A DNA stretch of 64,000 nt from Leptolyngbyaceae cyanobacterium JSC-12 (GCA_000309945.1 CM001633.1:4590058-4654057), one strand, 5' to 3'; positions 1 through 9,285 are shown, counted from the stretch's first letter. Notes: generated from the letters alone by a model not told the origin. Program-made: numbers and translations.

Positions 1-620
1 AATTTCAAAATCAGTCTATTTTCCTGACACGGTGAATTCTAGCAACATCTGTGTTGACAACGGCTAAGTTTTCAGGACTTGTTAGTTTTCTTAAGATCCC
101 TTTGATGGATACGGGACTTGTAAAGGCAGGTTTTGGGACTGTCTGGTCATGGAAACTAGGCGCTTCCAGACAGAATTGCAATGAAACCAGTTCGGTTGGA
201 ACTTATCAGGATGTTATACGTCTTAGCTAGAAATTTGGTTCCTACCAATTCCATGGGTGCTTGCTCCAAGCTGTGATCCTCAAACACTTTGCAGCGCAGC
301 ATTTTTATTCAACAAGCGATAGGTTTCAATCCGGAGGAACCAAGGGTGGCCGCGAAGTATTAAATAAGGAGGGTTGAGGAGCGTTTTCCTGAGCTGTATC
401 AGGTGTGCAGCTTAACGTCTTCAGAAATTTTCTTGTAAGGTCGTGTAGTTCTTTCTAGGTTGCATTAAACCGCTGAGGTTGGCTGATAAGTCTTCAGTCT
501 GTTGATCTGTTTTTGAGCTTTAGGAGTCTAATGATTAGACACCTGGCTAAGTGACACAGGATTGCGACTTTCTAACCCTTCGGCTCCGTACAGTTTATTT
601 ATACACACGGTGAGAATTGC
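1..620. other. Long non-coding stretch with one inverted repeat
   Basis: I see no convincing coding region on either strand before the TPR gene at 621. An 8-bp perfect inverted repeat (139-146 with 166-173, arms CTGTCTGG and CCAGACAG, 19-nt loop) stands out and could be a structured RNA or the end of an upstream transcript. I looked for the conserved cores of RNase P RNA, tmRNA and SRP RNA and did not find them. The stretch may be a long 5' leader of the TPR gene or a decayed gene. Confidence 0.35.
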
Positions 621-1469
621 ATGAACCTTCGCATGTTTCCAGTGTCTTCCAATAGCTCTAGACGTTTGCGTCGTGCAACTGCTTCTTCTGAGTCTTACGG
701 CAGGCAGGGCAATCCCGCACTCCAATCCCATCATGCAGTGCTGTCTGAATTCAGCAATGCTTATCAGTTGATGGGAAGCCCTGCACCACGAAATCGCTAT
801 GCCTGTCTAAGCCAGAGCGATCAGGAGATGTTGATTCGTCAACAAGCGATGGATAAAGCTCAACAGGGCGACTTGGTTGAAGCAATTGAGTTATTTACGC
901 AATTAATTGAGTCCAATCCCAACAGTGCAAGTAACTTTAATAACCGGGGTCTATTACATTTTCGTAGAGGGCAGTTTGAATCTTCTCTAGCGGATTACAA
1001 TCGAGCCTTGGGCTTGAATCCACGTTTAGCCAAGGTTTATAACAACCGAGCCAATTGTTATGCGGCGATGGGGAATTTTCAGGCAGCGATCGCTGATTAT
1101 GAAACCGCGATTGACTTAGACCCAACAGATATTCGTGCTCGCTTAAATCTGGGAATCACATTTCGCCAGTTGGGACTACATGATTTAGCCCTTGAGAATT
1201 TTGACCTCACTCTGCAATTTAGTCAGTTTTTGAGCACAACCGATACTGATGGGATTCCTGCCGCTTTGAAAGGACATCTTTACGCTGAACGAGGACGAGC
1301 ATATCACCTGGTGGGTGATTGGAACTGCGCGATCGGCGACTATCATCGGGCACTGGCACATTTACCGATTTCAGATGACTCTTCGGATGTATCCTGCCGC
1401 TTGCGTAATCAAGTAAAAGGCTGGTTGAACCAGTTGCTCAATCTGTTACTGCCAGAATCATCTCAATAG
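621..1469 (+). CDS. Tetratricopeptide-repeat protein
   Basis: This 282-residue protein has a low-complexity, Ser/Arg-rich N-terminus of about 70 residues. About five TPR units follow from residue 75 to 250, with the typical pattern of small residues at positions 8 and 20 and Pro at 32 (for example FNNRGLLHFRRGQFESSLAD and its neighbours). TPRs form a helical scaffold for protein-protein contacts, so the partner cannot be told from sequence. I see no signal peptide or membrane segment. The ATG at 621 follows a weak GGTGAGA ribosome-binding site. The stop lies 11 nt from the stop of the converging gene at 1481, and the repeats are the only functional clue. Confidence 0.85.
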   Translation: MNLRMFPVSSNSSRRLRRATASSESYGRQGNPALQSHHAVLSEFSNAYQLMGSPAPRNRYACLSQSDQEMLIRQQAMDKAQQGDLVEAIELFTQLIESNPNSASNFNNRGLLHFRRGQFESSLADYNRALGLNPRLAKVYNNRANCYAAMGNFQAAIADYETAIDLDPTDIRARLNLGITFRQLGLHDLALENFDLTLQFSQFLSTTDTDGIPAALKGHLYAERGRAYHLVGDWNCAIGDYHRALAHLPISDDSSDVSCRLRNQVKGWLNQLLNLLLPESSQ

Positions 1470-1480
1470 CCCAACCAGTC

Positions 1481-1906
1481 TTAGTTTTTCGGAGTTGCAG
1501 GTGGCTCTGCTTTGATGGATGGTTGGGTAGCAGCAGGCGCTTTCCAGATAATGCGGCGGCGAAGCGGGTCAATCCGATCCGTCAGATCTTGCATATTTTC
1601 TCGTGCCTGATATGGGTCAAAAAAGTTTTGAAACCGGGTCTGGACACCCTGAACCCGATGGTGCGTGGATTTAACAGCAGCTTCTAGCTCTTGTATTTTC
1701 CCGACTTGAGAAGCTCGATAGGGCAGCAACTGAACGAGTGCCGCAACAGCCGCAGTTGATAAGACAACATTCACTACCAGTTTTGCAGTCGTCTCGTAAG
1801 CGATCGCTTTGTAGGGATGAGATTTTTTGCGCGATCGCATCTTCGGGGAGACTCGCGAAGAGCGCTGGGGCAGTTGGCTTGGTTTAGGTTGCTTCAGTGC
1901 GTACAT
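1481..1906 (-). CDS. Small single-pass membrane protein, cyanobacterial conserved type
   Basis: This 141-residue protein begins with a very basic, Ser/Pro-rich tail (about 32 residues). One hydrophobic helix follows (about residues 38-60, KLVVNVVLSTAAVAALVQLL). After it comes a predicted helical stretch (KIQELEAAVKSTHHRVQGV) that could be a short coiled coil, and a Pro/Ala-rich C-terminus. The layout, cytoplasmic basic tail plus one membrane span plus coiled coil, resembles small division-associated proteins. It also recalls a cyanobacterial family annotated as Slr1601-like putative cell-division protein, but I make that link from memory and it is weak. It converges on the TPR gene and has no close partner on its own strand. 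Confidence 0.65.
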   Translation of the reverse strand: MYALKQPKPSQLPQRSSRVSPKMRSRKKSHPYKAIAYETTAKLVVNVVLSTAAVAALVQLLPYRASQVGKIQELEAAVKSTHHRVQGVQTRFQNFFDPYQARENMQDLTDRIDPLRRRIIWKAPAATQPSIKAEPPATPKN

Positions 1907-2221
1907 AGAAATTAGCTCGTTGCGAGTTGAGACACAAGCCAGGTCAATCGATGTTGGTGAATCTGGAAATCGTGAGAGAACCCCTACAGATTCGTGCCTG
2001 GTTCTACATTGACCGTACTCCGATTTTGAACGTACTCAATTTACAGGAGTTACGCTAATCAGACAATCAACTTTATCAAAAGAAACAAGCTGATTAAAAA
2101 ACAAGCCTGCTTTGAGAAAGTTACAACTAGCGAGTAAACGGCTGATTGTACAGCCAGTATACCCGGTCAATTGTAGAACCAATCTACAAAACAGGCTCAG
2201 AATTATTTGTGAAAAGGGAGT

Positions 2222-2317
2222 TTATTTGTAAAGCTCTGTGGACAGGCGGAACGCCAGAATTCCAGGAATCAGAGCAATAACCAGCGCCCAGTAGATTTGA
2301 GCATCCGAAAGATTCAT
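2222..2317 (-). CDS. psaM: Photosystem I reaction centre subunit XII (PsaM)
   Basis: This 31-codon gene reads MNLSDAQIYWALVIALIPG and ends in the PsaM signature AFRLSTELYK. PsaM is a single-helix subunit of photosystem I in the thylakoid membrane that helps trimer assembly. The length matches the usual 29-31 residues exactly. The ATG at 2317 is preceded by AAGGAG about 11 nt upstream. It stands alone, divergent from the TerC-type gene, with about 260 bp of shared upstream DNA. Such tiny genes are easily missed by automatic calling, but the C-terminal motif leaves little doubt. Confidence 0.95.
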   Translation of the reverse strand: MNLSDAQIYWALVIALIPGILAFRLSTELYK

Positions 2318-2578
2318 GGTGTTAAGACTCCTTTATTACAGATGGGTAAGACATCTTGAGAGATCTATCGTTCTTTAATGTCTGCCAAAGTGTTCATTTC
2401 GGGAATACCTTGTTACAAGTTGCAATATTTACAGGTGCCTCCTGCGGCTTGCTTTCCTTGGGGTATCGAAGAGGATGCGTAAATGTTCTCTGTGGTCTTG
2501 GGCAAGGAAGTGTCATAATCGATATCTATGCCTTTAGTCAAAACCGCTGTTTAAGCAGATGGGCTTTGAAATTTCAGA

Positions 2579-3379
2579 ATGATTGATCAACTTCTAGATT
2601 TCTCTCCGAATGTTGGGTTAGATACCCTGCTGCTGCTGCCAGTATTAGTGGCGCTAGAAGCCGTGCTATCAGCAGATAATGCAATTGCGCTAGCCGCTCT
2701 CACTCAGGGGTTGCACAATCCAACCTTACAAAGGCGTGCCCTGAATATTGGTTTAGTCCTTGCCTATGTGTTGCGTATGTCTTTGATTTTGACTGCAACC
2801 TGGGTGATTAACTACTGGCAAGTAGAATTGGCGGGGGCACTGTATCTGCTGTGGCTTGTGTTTCAGTACTTTACCTCCAGTTCTGATGATGAGGGAGAAC
2901 ATCCCCATCATGGCCCCCGCTTTAATTCGCTGTGGCAAGCAATCCCGATGATTGCAATCACAGATTTAGCATTTTCCCTGGATAGCGTAACCACTGCGAT
3001 CGCTGTTTCCAAGGAACTTTGGATCATCCTGCTAGGTGCCACCATCGGAATTGTCACGCTGCGGTTTATGGCAGGGTTGTTTATCCACTGGCTGGAGGAA
3101 TTCACCCGCCTAGAAGATGCTGGCTACATCACTGTTGCGTTAGTTGGCTTACGCTTGCTGGTTCGCGTCGTCAATGAAGAGTTTGTACCGCCTGAATGGC
3201 TTATGGTAAGCGCGATCGCCCTCATCTTCTTATGGGGATTTTCAAAGCGCAAGAACTTCGGAGAGTTCGAAGTTGCTTCTCAAAAAACTTTTTCCCAACC
3301 AAGCACTGTACAAGCAGAAAATGAACCAATCCCCTCAAGTATCGAAGTCGCCGAAGAGCCTGTAGAAAGTACTAAGTAA
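2579..3379 (+). CDS. TerC-family integral membrane protein
   Basis: This 266-residue protein has about seven membrane segments. It carries the two TerC-family acidic membrane motifs: ALEAVLSADNAIALA near residue 26 and DLAFSLDSVTTAIA near residue 125. A His/Asp-rich loop (DDEGEHPHH, about residue 100) lies between them. TerC relatives are linked to metal-ion (notably manganese) export or delivery and, in photosynthetic organisms, to thylakoid membrane biogenesis. The C-terminal 40 residues are hydrophilic and variable. I looked upstream for a yybP-ykoY manganese riboswitch and saw no match. The start is the only ATG before the first membrane motif. The general family is secure; the substrate is inference. 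Confidence 0.85.
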   Translation: MIDQLLDFSPNVGLDTLLLLPVLVALEAVLSADNAIALAALTQGLHNPTLQRRALNIGLVLAYVLRMSLILTATWVINYWQVELAGALYLLWLVFQYFTSSSDDEGEHPHHGPRFNSLWQAIPMIAITDLAFSLDSVTTAIAVSKELWIILLGATIGIVTLRFMAGLFIHWLEEFTRLEDAGYITVALVGLRLLVRVVNEEFVPPEWLMVSAIALIFLWGFSKRKNFGEFEVASQKTFSQPSTVQAENEPIPSSIEVAEEPVESTK

Positions 3380-3430
3380 CAACAGGGGTATTCTGATATT
3401 AATGTTGCGATTAAGGTGAGACAGGTGATA

Positions 3431-3534
3431 GAGAATTGGTCATGGCTAGTAGAGAATCAGTCCTTTACTAATACCAACTTTCTGTGGTCTGACTAGTGAT
3501 CACCAATTACCCTAATGGCCAATGACCGATTCTC
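3431..3534. terminator. Long imperfect inverted repeat between convergent genes
   Basis: Positions 3431-3445 (GAGAATTGGTCATGG) and 3519-3534 (CCAATGACCGATTCTC) are near-perfect inverted repeats separated by about 73 nt. They lie in the 193-bp gap between the convergent terC-type gene and ndk. The position suits a two-way transcription end or an mRNA-stabilising stem, but there is no clean T-run, so the role is inferred. Confidence 0.4.
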
Positions 3535-3572
3535 ACCCTCAAACCTGAAATGTGTAGCAATTTGCATCTAGC

Positions 3573-4022
3573 TTATTCATAAATCCAGCTAGTGATGCTG
3601 GGTTCCCATCCAACCAGTTCTTCGTCCTTAAACCAGAGTTTAATCTCCTGTTCAGCCGTTTCTGGGGCATCGGAACCATGAATGATATTACGCCCTACAT
3701 CAACCCCAAAATCACCCCGCAAGGTTCCTGGTTCAGCATTGAGGGGATTGGTTGCGCCAATGATTTTGCGAGCTGAGGCAATCACTCCTTTCCCTTCCCA
3801 CACCATTGCTACAACAGGCCCAGAGGTGATGAAGTTGACTAATCCAGGGAAAAAGGGCTTCTCTTTATGCACGCCATAGTGAGTTTCTGCGAGTTCCCGG
3901 CTGACACTCATCAGTTTCAAGCCAACCAGGGTAAAGCCTTTTGCTTCAAAACGACGGATGATTTCGCCGATCAGTTTGCGTTGTACACCATCCGGCTTGA
4001 TTGCTAAAAATGTCCGTTCCAA
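3573..4022 (-). CDS. ndk: Nucleoside diphosphate kinase
   Basis: This 149-residue protein transfers the terminal phosphate of ATP to nucleoside diphosphates through a phosphohistidine in the cytoplasm, balancing NTP and dNTP pools. The start [13 protein letters not shown] carries the conserved Lys, and [16 protein letters not shown] contains the active-site His (about residue 116). The length is that of standard bacterial Ndk. It is transcribed alone, convergent with the TerC-type gene. No oddity is seen. Confidence 0.97.
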   Translation of the reverse strand: MERTFLAIKPDGVQRKLIGEIIRRFEAKGFTLVGLKLMSVSRELAETHYGVHKEKPFFPGLVNFITSGPVVAMVWEGKGVIASARKIIGATNPLNAEPGTLRGDFGVDVGRNIIHGSDAPETAEQEIKLWFKDEELVGWEPSITSWIYE

Positions 4023-4212
4023 GGTTGACTCCTAAAAATGCGCTCATTGTTACAGAATCCAGATTACAGCAGTTATGGCAATTCTTGTTTAAGGAGATGC
4101 AGCCTATTGAAATGGAGATGGGTTGGAAGTTGCTGAGTATGAGAGTGATGATTGTCTGGTCGTTTGTGGCGATCGCTTAGGATGAAGAAGTTGAATCAGG
4201 GAGAGGCAAGGA

Positions 4213-4572
4213 ATGACTGAACCAGAATTTCTGGAAAACCAGGATATAAAGCACTTGAAACAGTTTCTCTATTTGATGCCTGTTGTAGGGTTTTTCCCAG
4301 CACTGTGGACCCTGTACTACCGGAGTGGTACCAGGCAGGAAAAAGATTTGAGTCGGGTTGTGGTGACGCTGACGCTGGGATGGTTAACCGGATATATTTT
4401 GCTGGGAACGGGTGCGGAACTGGCAGATTCATTTTCCTTACCGTTGTTAATTTCCAGCAGCTTACTAACGTCTGGCTATTTCTTAATTAATATTTGGTTG
4501 ATGGTACGCGTGTGGCAACGGAAATCTGTGCGGTTGCCTTTAGTCAGTCAAGTAGGCGATCATTTACCATGA
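4213..4572 (+). CDS. Small polytopic membrane protein, unrecognised
   Basis: This 119-residue protein has about three hydrophobic helices: FLYLMPVVGFFPALWTLYY, then VVTLTLGWLTGYILLGTGAE, then LLISSSLLTSGYFLINIW. A short hydrophilic loop RSGTRQEKDLSR lies between the first two. I do not assign a family. The ATG at 4213 is 8 nt after GAGAGG. The 190 bp before it hold a HIP1 site and no other gene. It converges on the AAA gene ending at 4647. The hydrophobic pattern and codon use look like a real gene, and function is unknown. Confidence 0.7.
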   Translation: MTEPEFLENQDIKHLKQFLYLMPVVGFFPALWTLYYRSGTRQEKDLSRVVVTLTLGWLTGYILLGTGAELADSFSLPLLISSSLLTSGYFLINIWLMVRVWQRKSVRLPLVSQVGDHLP

Positions 4573-4646
4573 AAAGTTGAAAGTTTGCCCAGGACTTTGA
4601 TAAAAAGTCAACTGTTCCGTCTGTTATTTTAATTTCGTTATTCCAG

Positions 4647-6227
4647 TTAATGATTTGCTGCGTTTTTACTTTTTAGAGTATTGCGTTTCTTGACGATTGA
4701 CTGTTTCCTTTTTGTCTCTGATAGCGCTCGATGCGTCCTATTTTGGCAGGCTTTGAGAATGTGTTTCATGCTGAGTTTGCTTTCTACTGAATCAGTTGCC
4801 GCATAAATTGCTGCTTCGCGGGCGATCGCTACAATTTCCCCACCTGTGTAGGGTTGTTTTGATAAGGCATGCCAGTCGATATCAGCCGCTAGGGGAACGG
4901 TTGATGGAAAGGATTGTTTCCATAGCTTCTGTCGGTTTTGCTGGGTTGGTAAGGGAAATTGCACAATGTCCGTCAGATATGGTTGCCACATTGCCCGCAT
5001 GGTTCCTGGTGGTTCCAGACTTAAGAGGGTGATGCTGCGGCTACGTTGGCGTTCTTGTAAAAAATGATGCAGTGTTGCAGTTGGCAAGGGAGTCGTTCGT
5101 CCAAACCACCGTTGAGCAGACTTCACTAACAATACGGTGGGTGCCTCGGCAAGAAGGTGCTGCAAAGTTGAGTCGCTCTGTGCTGGATTCAGAGAGACTA
5201 AATCCAGGGTGACAAGGGGAACATTGAGTGTCTGAGCGATCGCTCGAGCAACTGTTGTTTTACCAGTTCCTTTAGCTCCTATCAATTGCGCAATTGTGCC
5301 GACTGAATCTGTGCTGTCCCTAAATCCCCAGGCTTCATCTACTAGCTCCGCATAGCGAATGCGATCACACCAATGTTGCAAAGCAATCAGTTGACGTTCT
5401 GGCAAAATCACACGAGTCCAGGCATCGATAGAGGTTGAAGCGGCGATCGTAGAGTGAGAATGTGTTCCTAGTACATGATGAATTGGTGTGGGTATCCAGG
5501 TATCCAATGTGTTGGAAAGCGGCTCAACCTCGTGATCATCAGAATTCAGAGCAGCTTGCAACAGAGATTCCAGGGTTGGCAATTGGGGCTGCTCTGCCAG
5601 GAGGTATTCAACAATAGGATCTGCCAATTTCACTGAATGCGCCAGGAAGGGTTGATTGTGCGTGTCTGGCAGGAGCACAATCTGATGCTCAACTAATTTA
5701 GACGTTCCTGTCAAGGAAAGACGTGCTGATCGCCATTCAGCGTCATTTCGACACAGTAATCGCAAAACCAGATCAACACTGGGTAAGCCAGATGCCTGAG
5801 GCTGGTCAGGTTCTTGTAAAAGGCGATAGATGCGTTCATAGCGTCGGCTAACTTCTGGAGCCAGGGCAATTAACACCAGGTTTTTTTCAAACGTAGATAG
5901 TGATAACCTCTGGCAGAGAGATGGCAAGCCCAAAATAATCCCTTTCTCTTGACTTGCTCGAATTCGAGCTTCCATTTGCTGTTGATACGTTCTCTTCGTA
6001 GAACCCCGTTTGGGTGCATCCACCGGAGAGTCACTGGCAACAACTCCATCCAGGTTAATTAGCCCTTGCCACCAATGGCTGGTAGCTCGATCAAGGGGTG
6101 ATCGTGCCACCCGATTGACTTCCTTGGTTTCCTTGCGCTGCCGAGCGATCGTATTTGCCAGCACCCGATCTAGCCAGTTCAGTTCAGTGCGGAGATAGGT
6201 CCAGTTATCTGGAAAGGGAACGTCCAT
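4647..6227 (-). CDS. AAA-family ATPase with degenerate Walker B
   Basis: This 526-residue protein has a helical N-terminal half (residues 1-280, rich in Leu and Arg) and a C-terminal AAA module. Walker A is intact (GAKGTGKTT, about residue 317). The place of Walker B reads VLLVKSAQRWFGR, so the usual Asp-Glu pair is replaced by Lys-Ser; ATP may be bound but is unlikely to be hydrolysed normally. The last 25 residues are Lys/Arg-rich. The start codon overlaps the stop of the VOC gene by one base (TAATG), so the two are probably translated together. The N-terminal half resembles that of cyanobacterial AAA proteins with a winged-helix-like region, but I cannot prove this. Confidence 0.8.
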   Translation of the reverse strand: MDVPFPDNWTYLRTELNWLDRVLANTIARQRKETKEVNRVARSPLDRATSHWWQGLINLDGVVASDSPVDAPKRGSTKRTYQQQMEARIRASQEKGIILGLPSLCQRLSLSTFEKNLVLIALAPEVSRRYERIYRLLQEPDQPQASGLPSVDLVLRLLCRNDAEWRSARLSLTGTSKLVEHQIVLLPDTHNQPFLAHSVKLADPIVEYLLAEQPQLPTLESLLQAALNSDDHEVEPLSNTLDTWIPTPIHHVLGTHSHSTIAASTSIDAWTRVILPERQLIALQHWCDRIRYAELVDEAWGFRDSTDSVGTIAQLIGAKGTGKTTVARAIAQTLNVPLVTLDLVSLNPAQSDSTLQHLLAEAPTVLLVKSAQRWFGRTTPLPTATLHHFLQERQRSRSITLLSLEPPGTMRAMWQPYLTDIVQFPLPTQQNRQKLWKQSFPSTVPLAADIDWHALSKQPYTGGEIVAIAREAAIYAATDSVESKLSMKHILKACQNRTHRALSETKRKQSIVKKRNTLKSKNAANH

Positions 6228-6661
6228 TAGTTGATAAGTCTAATAAACTCCAGCGGCAACCCATCAGTATCGGCAATAAATGCCACTTCGTAAACGTGCT
6301 CGCCAATCATTTGCTGTTCAGGTTCTAGCAGAATCTTTAGCGGTTGAAACTGTTCTGGTTGCTCCTGGGATGCCTGCTCAAATGTTTGTTGCAAAGTTTG
6401 TAACCAGGTTGGTAAATCATTTGTAGTAGCAGTCAGGTCGAAGGAGAGGTGGTAGTACCCCACGTAGTGTTCATCATAGAAGGCATCCGGGGCAGGTTTA
6501 GGTTGAGGGATTTGGATAAGCTCGATGCGTCCTCCTAATCCTTCCATCCAACATGCCAATGTATATCCGGTAGTGAACCGCTCATAAACAATAAAACCGA
6601 GCAATTCGTAAAATGCGATCGCCCGGTGAATATTGGCTGTGCGAATTGAAGCGTGATGCAT
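6227..6661 (-). CDS. VOC-superfamily (glyoxalase-like) protein
   Basis: This 144-residue protein has the paired beta-alpha-beta-beta-beta modules of the vicinal oxygen chelate fold. It opens MHHASIRTANIHRAIAFYEL with an early His. Further candidate metal ligands are the Glu in GGRIELIQ, the His in YYHLSFDL and the final Glu in LPLEFIRL. Family members include lactoylglutathione lyases and dioxygenases; the substrate is not evident. It sits between the cupin gene (9 nt upstream) and the AAA gene (1-nt overlap), forming a three-gene minus-strand operon. Confidence 0.85.
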   Translation of the reverse strand: MHHASIRTANIHRAIAFYELLGFIVYERFTTGYTLACWMEGLGGRIELIQIPQPKPAPDAFYDEHYVGYYHLSFDLTATTNDLPTWLQTLQQTFEQASQEQPEQFQPLKILLEPEQQMIGEHVYEVAFIADTDGLPLEFIRLIN

Positions 6662-6669
6662 GAACAGAA

Positions 6670-7089
6670 TTACTGGGGTTCGCGAATGTAATCATCCTGG
6701 AAGCGGACAATGTCATCCTCTCCCAGATAGTCTCCATTCTGAACCTCAATTACGACTAATGGAATCACCCCAGGATTTTCCAAACGGTGAACTTTAGTTT
6801 GAGGCACATAGGTCGATTGATTACTGCACAAAATAATTTCCTGATTGTCACAAATAACTCGTGCAGTTCCTGATACCACAATCCAGTGTTCACTGCGGTG
6901 GTAGTGCATTTGCAAGCTTAAGCGGTGCCCTGGTTTCACTTCAATGCGCTTAATTTTGTAGCCAGGACCTTCATCCAAAATGGTAAATGAACCCCAGGGG
7001 CGAATATCGGTGGTGCCGATGGGTTGGGCAAAAGCTAAGGCATTGGTTGACAAGGTTGATGTTTCAGAAGCTTGTTGCAGTACTGCCAT
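6670..7089 (-). CDS. Cupin, mannose-6-phosphate isomerase type II-like
   Basis: This 139-residue single cupin domain has RPWGSFTILDEGPGYKIKRI followed by the metal-binding cupin motif RLSLQMHYHRSEHWIVVSG and the second motif VPQTKVHRLENPG. This corresponds to the isomerase domain found at the C-terminus of bifunctional mannose-1-phosphate guanylyltransferase/mannose-6-phosphate isomerase, here as a stand-alone protein. The likely reaction is interconversion of mannose-6-phosphate and fructose-6-phosphate for GDP-mannose supply. It is the first gene of the minus-strand operon with the VOC and AAA genes. Confidence 0.88.
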   Translation of the reverse strand: MAVLQQASETSTLSTNALAFAQPIGTTDIRPWGSFTILDEGPGYKIKRIEVKPGHRLSLQMHYHRSEHWIVVSGTARVICDNQEIILCSNQSTYVPQTKVHRLENPGVIPLVVIEVQNGDYLGEDDIVRFQDDYIREPQ

Positions 7090-7330
7090 GATGGTCTCTT
7101 GTAAACAATGGAAACGTCAGTGAGCGTGTGCGGATGGGAATGGTTATCTCCACCTTTAGTTAGCCCAAAACTGGAAATAGCCAATCACACGTGGACACAA
7201 AATTAATGCTCACCCTGGTTATTGATGAACTAGAGGTAGTGGCGGTTCCCATTCTACTGACTGATAGACACTCCTGCAGCTGCGCTTTAAACTAACACTT
7301 TCTTGAAGGAGTTTTAGACGGGGGAAGAAG

Positions 7331-8077
7331 ATGCACGGAGTATTGAAGTTGTTGTTTATTCGTCATGCCCAATCAACTGGGAATCAGGAAAAGCGGATGC
7401 AAGGGCATGGAGAGTTTGAATTGTCGGAATTGGGGAAGCAACAGGCTGAAAAATTGGCTCGTCGCTTATTAGCCGAAGCCTGGTTCCCATCGCATATCTA
7501 TAGCAGCCCATTGAAGCGAGCTGCCCAAACAACCCAGATTTTGGTGGATTATTTTCAAACGGCTCCGCTTCCTGCTGCTGTCAGTGATTTGATCGATGCA
7601 ACAGTAACTAGTCCTATGGATAACCTGGAGGAAAGAATACGGCGATCGCTGCAGATTGAGTTTGCCGATGAATTGAAGGAATTTCAAAATGGGATTTTTC
7701 AAGGCTTGACCTGGGCAGAAGCCGTGAGCCAGTATCCAGATCTCTGTCAGGTGTTAGAATCTTCCCCTGATTGGATTCCGATTCCGGGTGCAGAAAGCTT
7801 AGAGGAAGCGCGATCGCGTGCTCGCCAATTTGTGCAATCTCTGCTGCAACGGCACAAAAATGGTGATCATGTTTGGATCGTAAGTCATAGCTGGATTATG
7901 CAGCATCTGATTGCCGAATTGCTGGAATGTAATCGCTCCTGGCGGCTGCGGGCAAGCAACACCGCCCTGTTTGAATTCTGGATTGACCGCGATCGCTGGG
8001 AACGAGCCGACCAAAACCGCTTCAATACTGACTTGTGGCAAGTGTTTCGGTTTAATGACTCACAGCATTTGCAATAA
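7331..8077 (+). CDS. Histidine phosphatase (phosphoglycerate mutase family)
   Basis: This 248-residue protein starts with the catalytic motif LLFIRHAQSTGNQ, whose His accepts the phosphate. It has a downstream phosphate-pocket Arg in YSSPLKRAAQTTQI, the motif FQGLTWAEA, and the second catalytic His in WIVSHSWIMQHL. This is the layout of the broad phosphoglycerate mutase/phosphatase branch; a cofactor-dependent mutase is less likely because the substrate loops differ. The exact substrate is unknown. The ATG at 7331 follows a purine-rich GGGGAAGAAG. It is divergent from the cupin operon, with a 240-bp intergenic region. Confidence 0.88.
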   Translation: MHGVLKLLFIRHAQSTGNQEKRMQGHGEFELSELGKQQAEKLARRLLAEAWFPSHIYSSPLKRAAQTTQILVDYFQTAPLPAAVSDLIDATVTSPMDNLEERIRRSLQIEFADELKEFQNGIFQGLTWAEAVSQYPDLCQVLESSPDWIPIPGAESLEEARSRARQFVQSLLQRHKNGDHVWIVSHSWIMQHLIAELLECNRSWRLRASNTALFEFWIDRDRWERADQNRFNTDLWQVFRFNDSQHLQ

Positions 8078-8226
8078 TTCACTCCGAATCCCCAGGACTT
8101 GAGCTATCGTTAACCAGACCCCATAATTAAAAATTACAGATTTGTATCTACGAGCGCTTAATTTTAGGTACGGGTTGTGCATCGGTCTGAGATTAGTCGG
8201 GGTTAGTGATTATCTGCCAGATAGCC

Positions 8227-9138
8227 ATGACGAACGAAGCAAACGACATTGTTAAACAGGCGAAGAATGGTAGCGTTGCCGCCATTATCCAGGTTCTGAA
8301 TGAGAAGCTAACGGATTCAGGCGTGAGGACACGAGCAATTTTTGAAGGGAATGTGCTGCAATTGCTGTGCGAGGGGCAAACGCTGGATCAGCTGGAGCAA
8401 CCGATTTTAGTAGAACGGATTCGCTACCTGCTTGAAGAGATTTCTCCTCGTAATGTGCGACGAGTTAACATCAACAGTCGCATTGTGCGAGAACAACAGT
8501 TACTCTGGCTAGAAGAAATTAATCGCGATCGCGAAAATCAATTATTGTGGTCTGAAGAAATTACGCTGAAGAAGCCCAATTTTTTCAAGCAACTGGTAGA
8601 TGACTGGTCTACTCGGGATGCCACACCCAAAGCGGAACCAGCAAAAGCATCCTCTGCAAAAAACACTTCCCAGAAGCAGCGAGAGAAGCGGCAGTTTTGG
8701 CGTGGGTTAACGGGGGGAGTGTTGGCAAGTTGTTTGCTACTGTTGGCTGGATGGTGGGTTTATACCCGGTATGGGGCTGAAAATGCAATCATTCCAGCTA
8801 GCATGACTTCGGGTGAAGCAGAGCGATCGCCCAGTACTGCTACTAATCTAACCACTCCCCCACAACCCCAAAATGCTGTTACAACAGCTGATCCGTTTGC
8901 GGAAGCTGTGCGCCTGGCAGAACGCACCTCCCAATCTAGCCAAACAGCAAAGTCTGCGGCTGAATGGCTTAATCTGGCGGCTCAATGGCAAAAAGCCTCT
9001 GATTTAATGGCACAAGTTGCAGTGACCGATGCTCGCTATAAAACAGCTCAGGGGCGAGTTGTAGACTATCGCAAAAATAGCGAAATTGCCCTACAGAAAG
9101 CCCGTCAGGTGCAGGCAGCTGGAGCCTCTGCCCTTTAG
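8227..9138 (+). CDS. Cyanobacterial protein with central membrane helix, function unknown
   Basis: I choose the ATG at 8227 (MTNEANDIVKQAKNG) over an upstream GTG at 8206. The N-terminal 90 residues form a compact alpha/beta domain (DIVKQAKNGSVAAIIQVLNE, then a Leu-rich stretch) that resembles a domain recurring in cyanobacterial proteins. A Lys/Pro-rich linker follows. A single membrane helix (about residues 165-185, GGVLASCLLLLAGWWVYTRY) leads to a Thr/Pro-rich, then Ala/Gln-rich helical tail, presumably extracytoplasmic. I do not assign a function. It stands alone between the histidine phosphatase and the DUF1361 gene. Confidence 0.75.
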   Translation: MTNEANDIVKQAKNGSVAAIIQVLNEKLTDSGVRTRAIFEGNVLQLLCEGQTLDQLEQPILVERIRYLLEEISPRNVRRVNINSRIVREQQLLWLEEINRDRENQLLWSEEITLKKPNFFKQLVDDWSTRDATPKAEPAKASSAKNTSQKQREKRQFWRGLTGGVLASCLLLLAGWWVYTRYGAENAIIPASMTSGEAERSPSTATNLTTPPQPQNAVTTADPFAEAVRLAERTSQSSQTAKSAAEWLNLAAQWQKASDLMAQVAVTDARYKTAQGRVVDYRKNSEIALQKARQVQAAGASAL

Positions 9139-9285
9139 ATTGCACCGTTTCTCCGGATTCGTCCATCGGGCGTTTGTAGTTGGTAAAAATTTGCCTGGTT
9201 ATCCAACCCATAAACCTCAATAGACAAGGGAGATGGGAACCGAGCACCATCGGTTAACCCAGGACGAGTTATCTGACATAGATGT

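Noticed and set aside
2318..2578. Possible manganese (yybP-ykoY) riboswitch upstream of the TerC-type gene, and a 76-codon frame there
   Set aside because: The conserved riboswitch core is not visible, and the frame has no ribosome-binding site, overlaps the TerC start and resembles nothing known.
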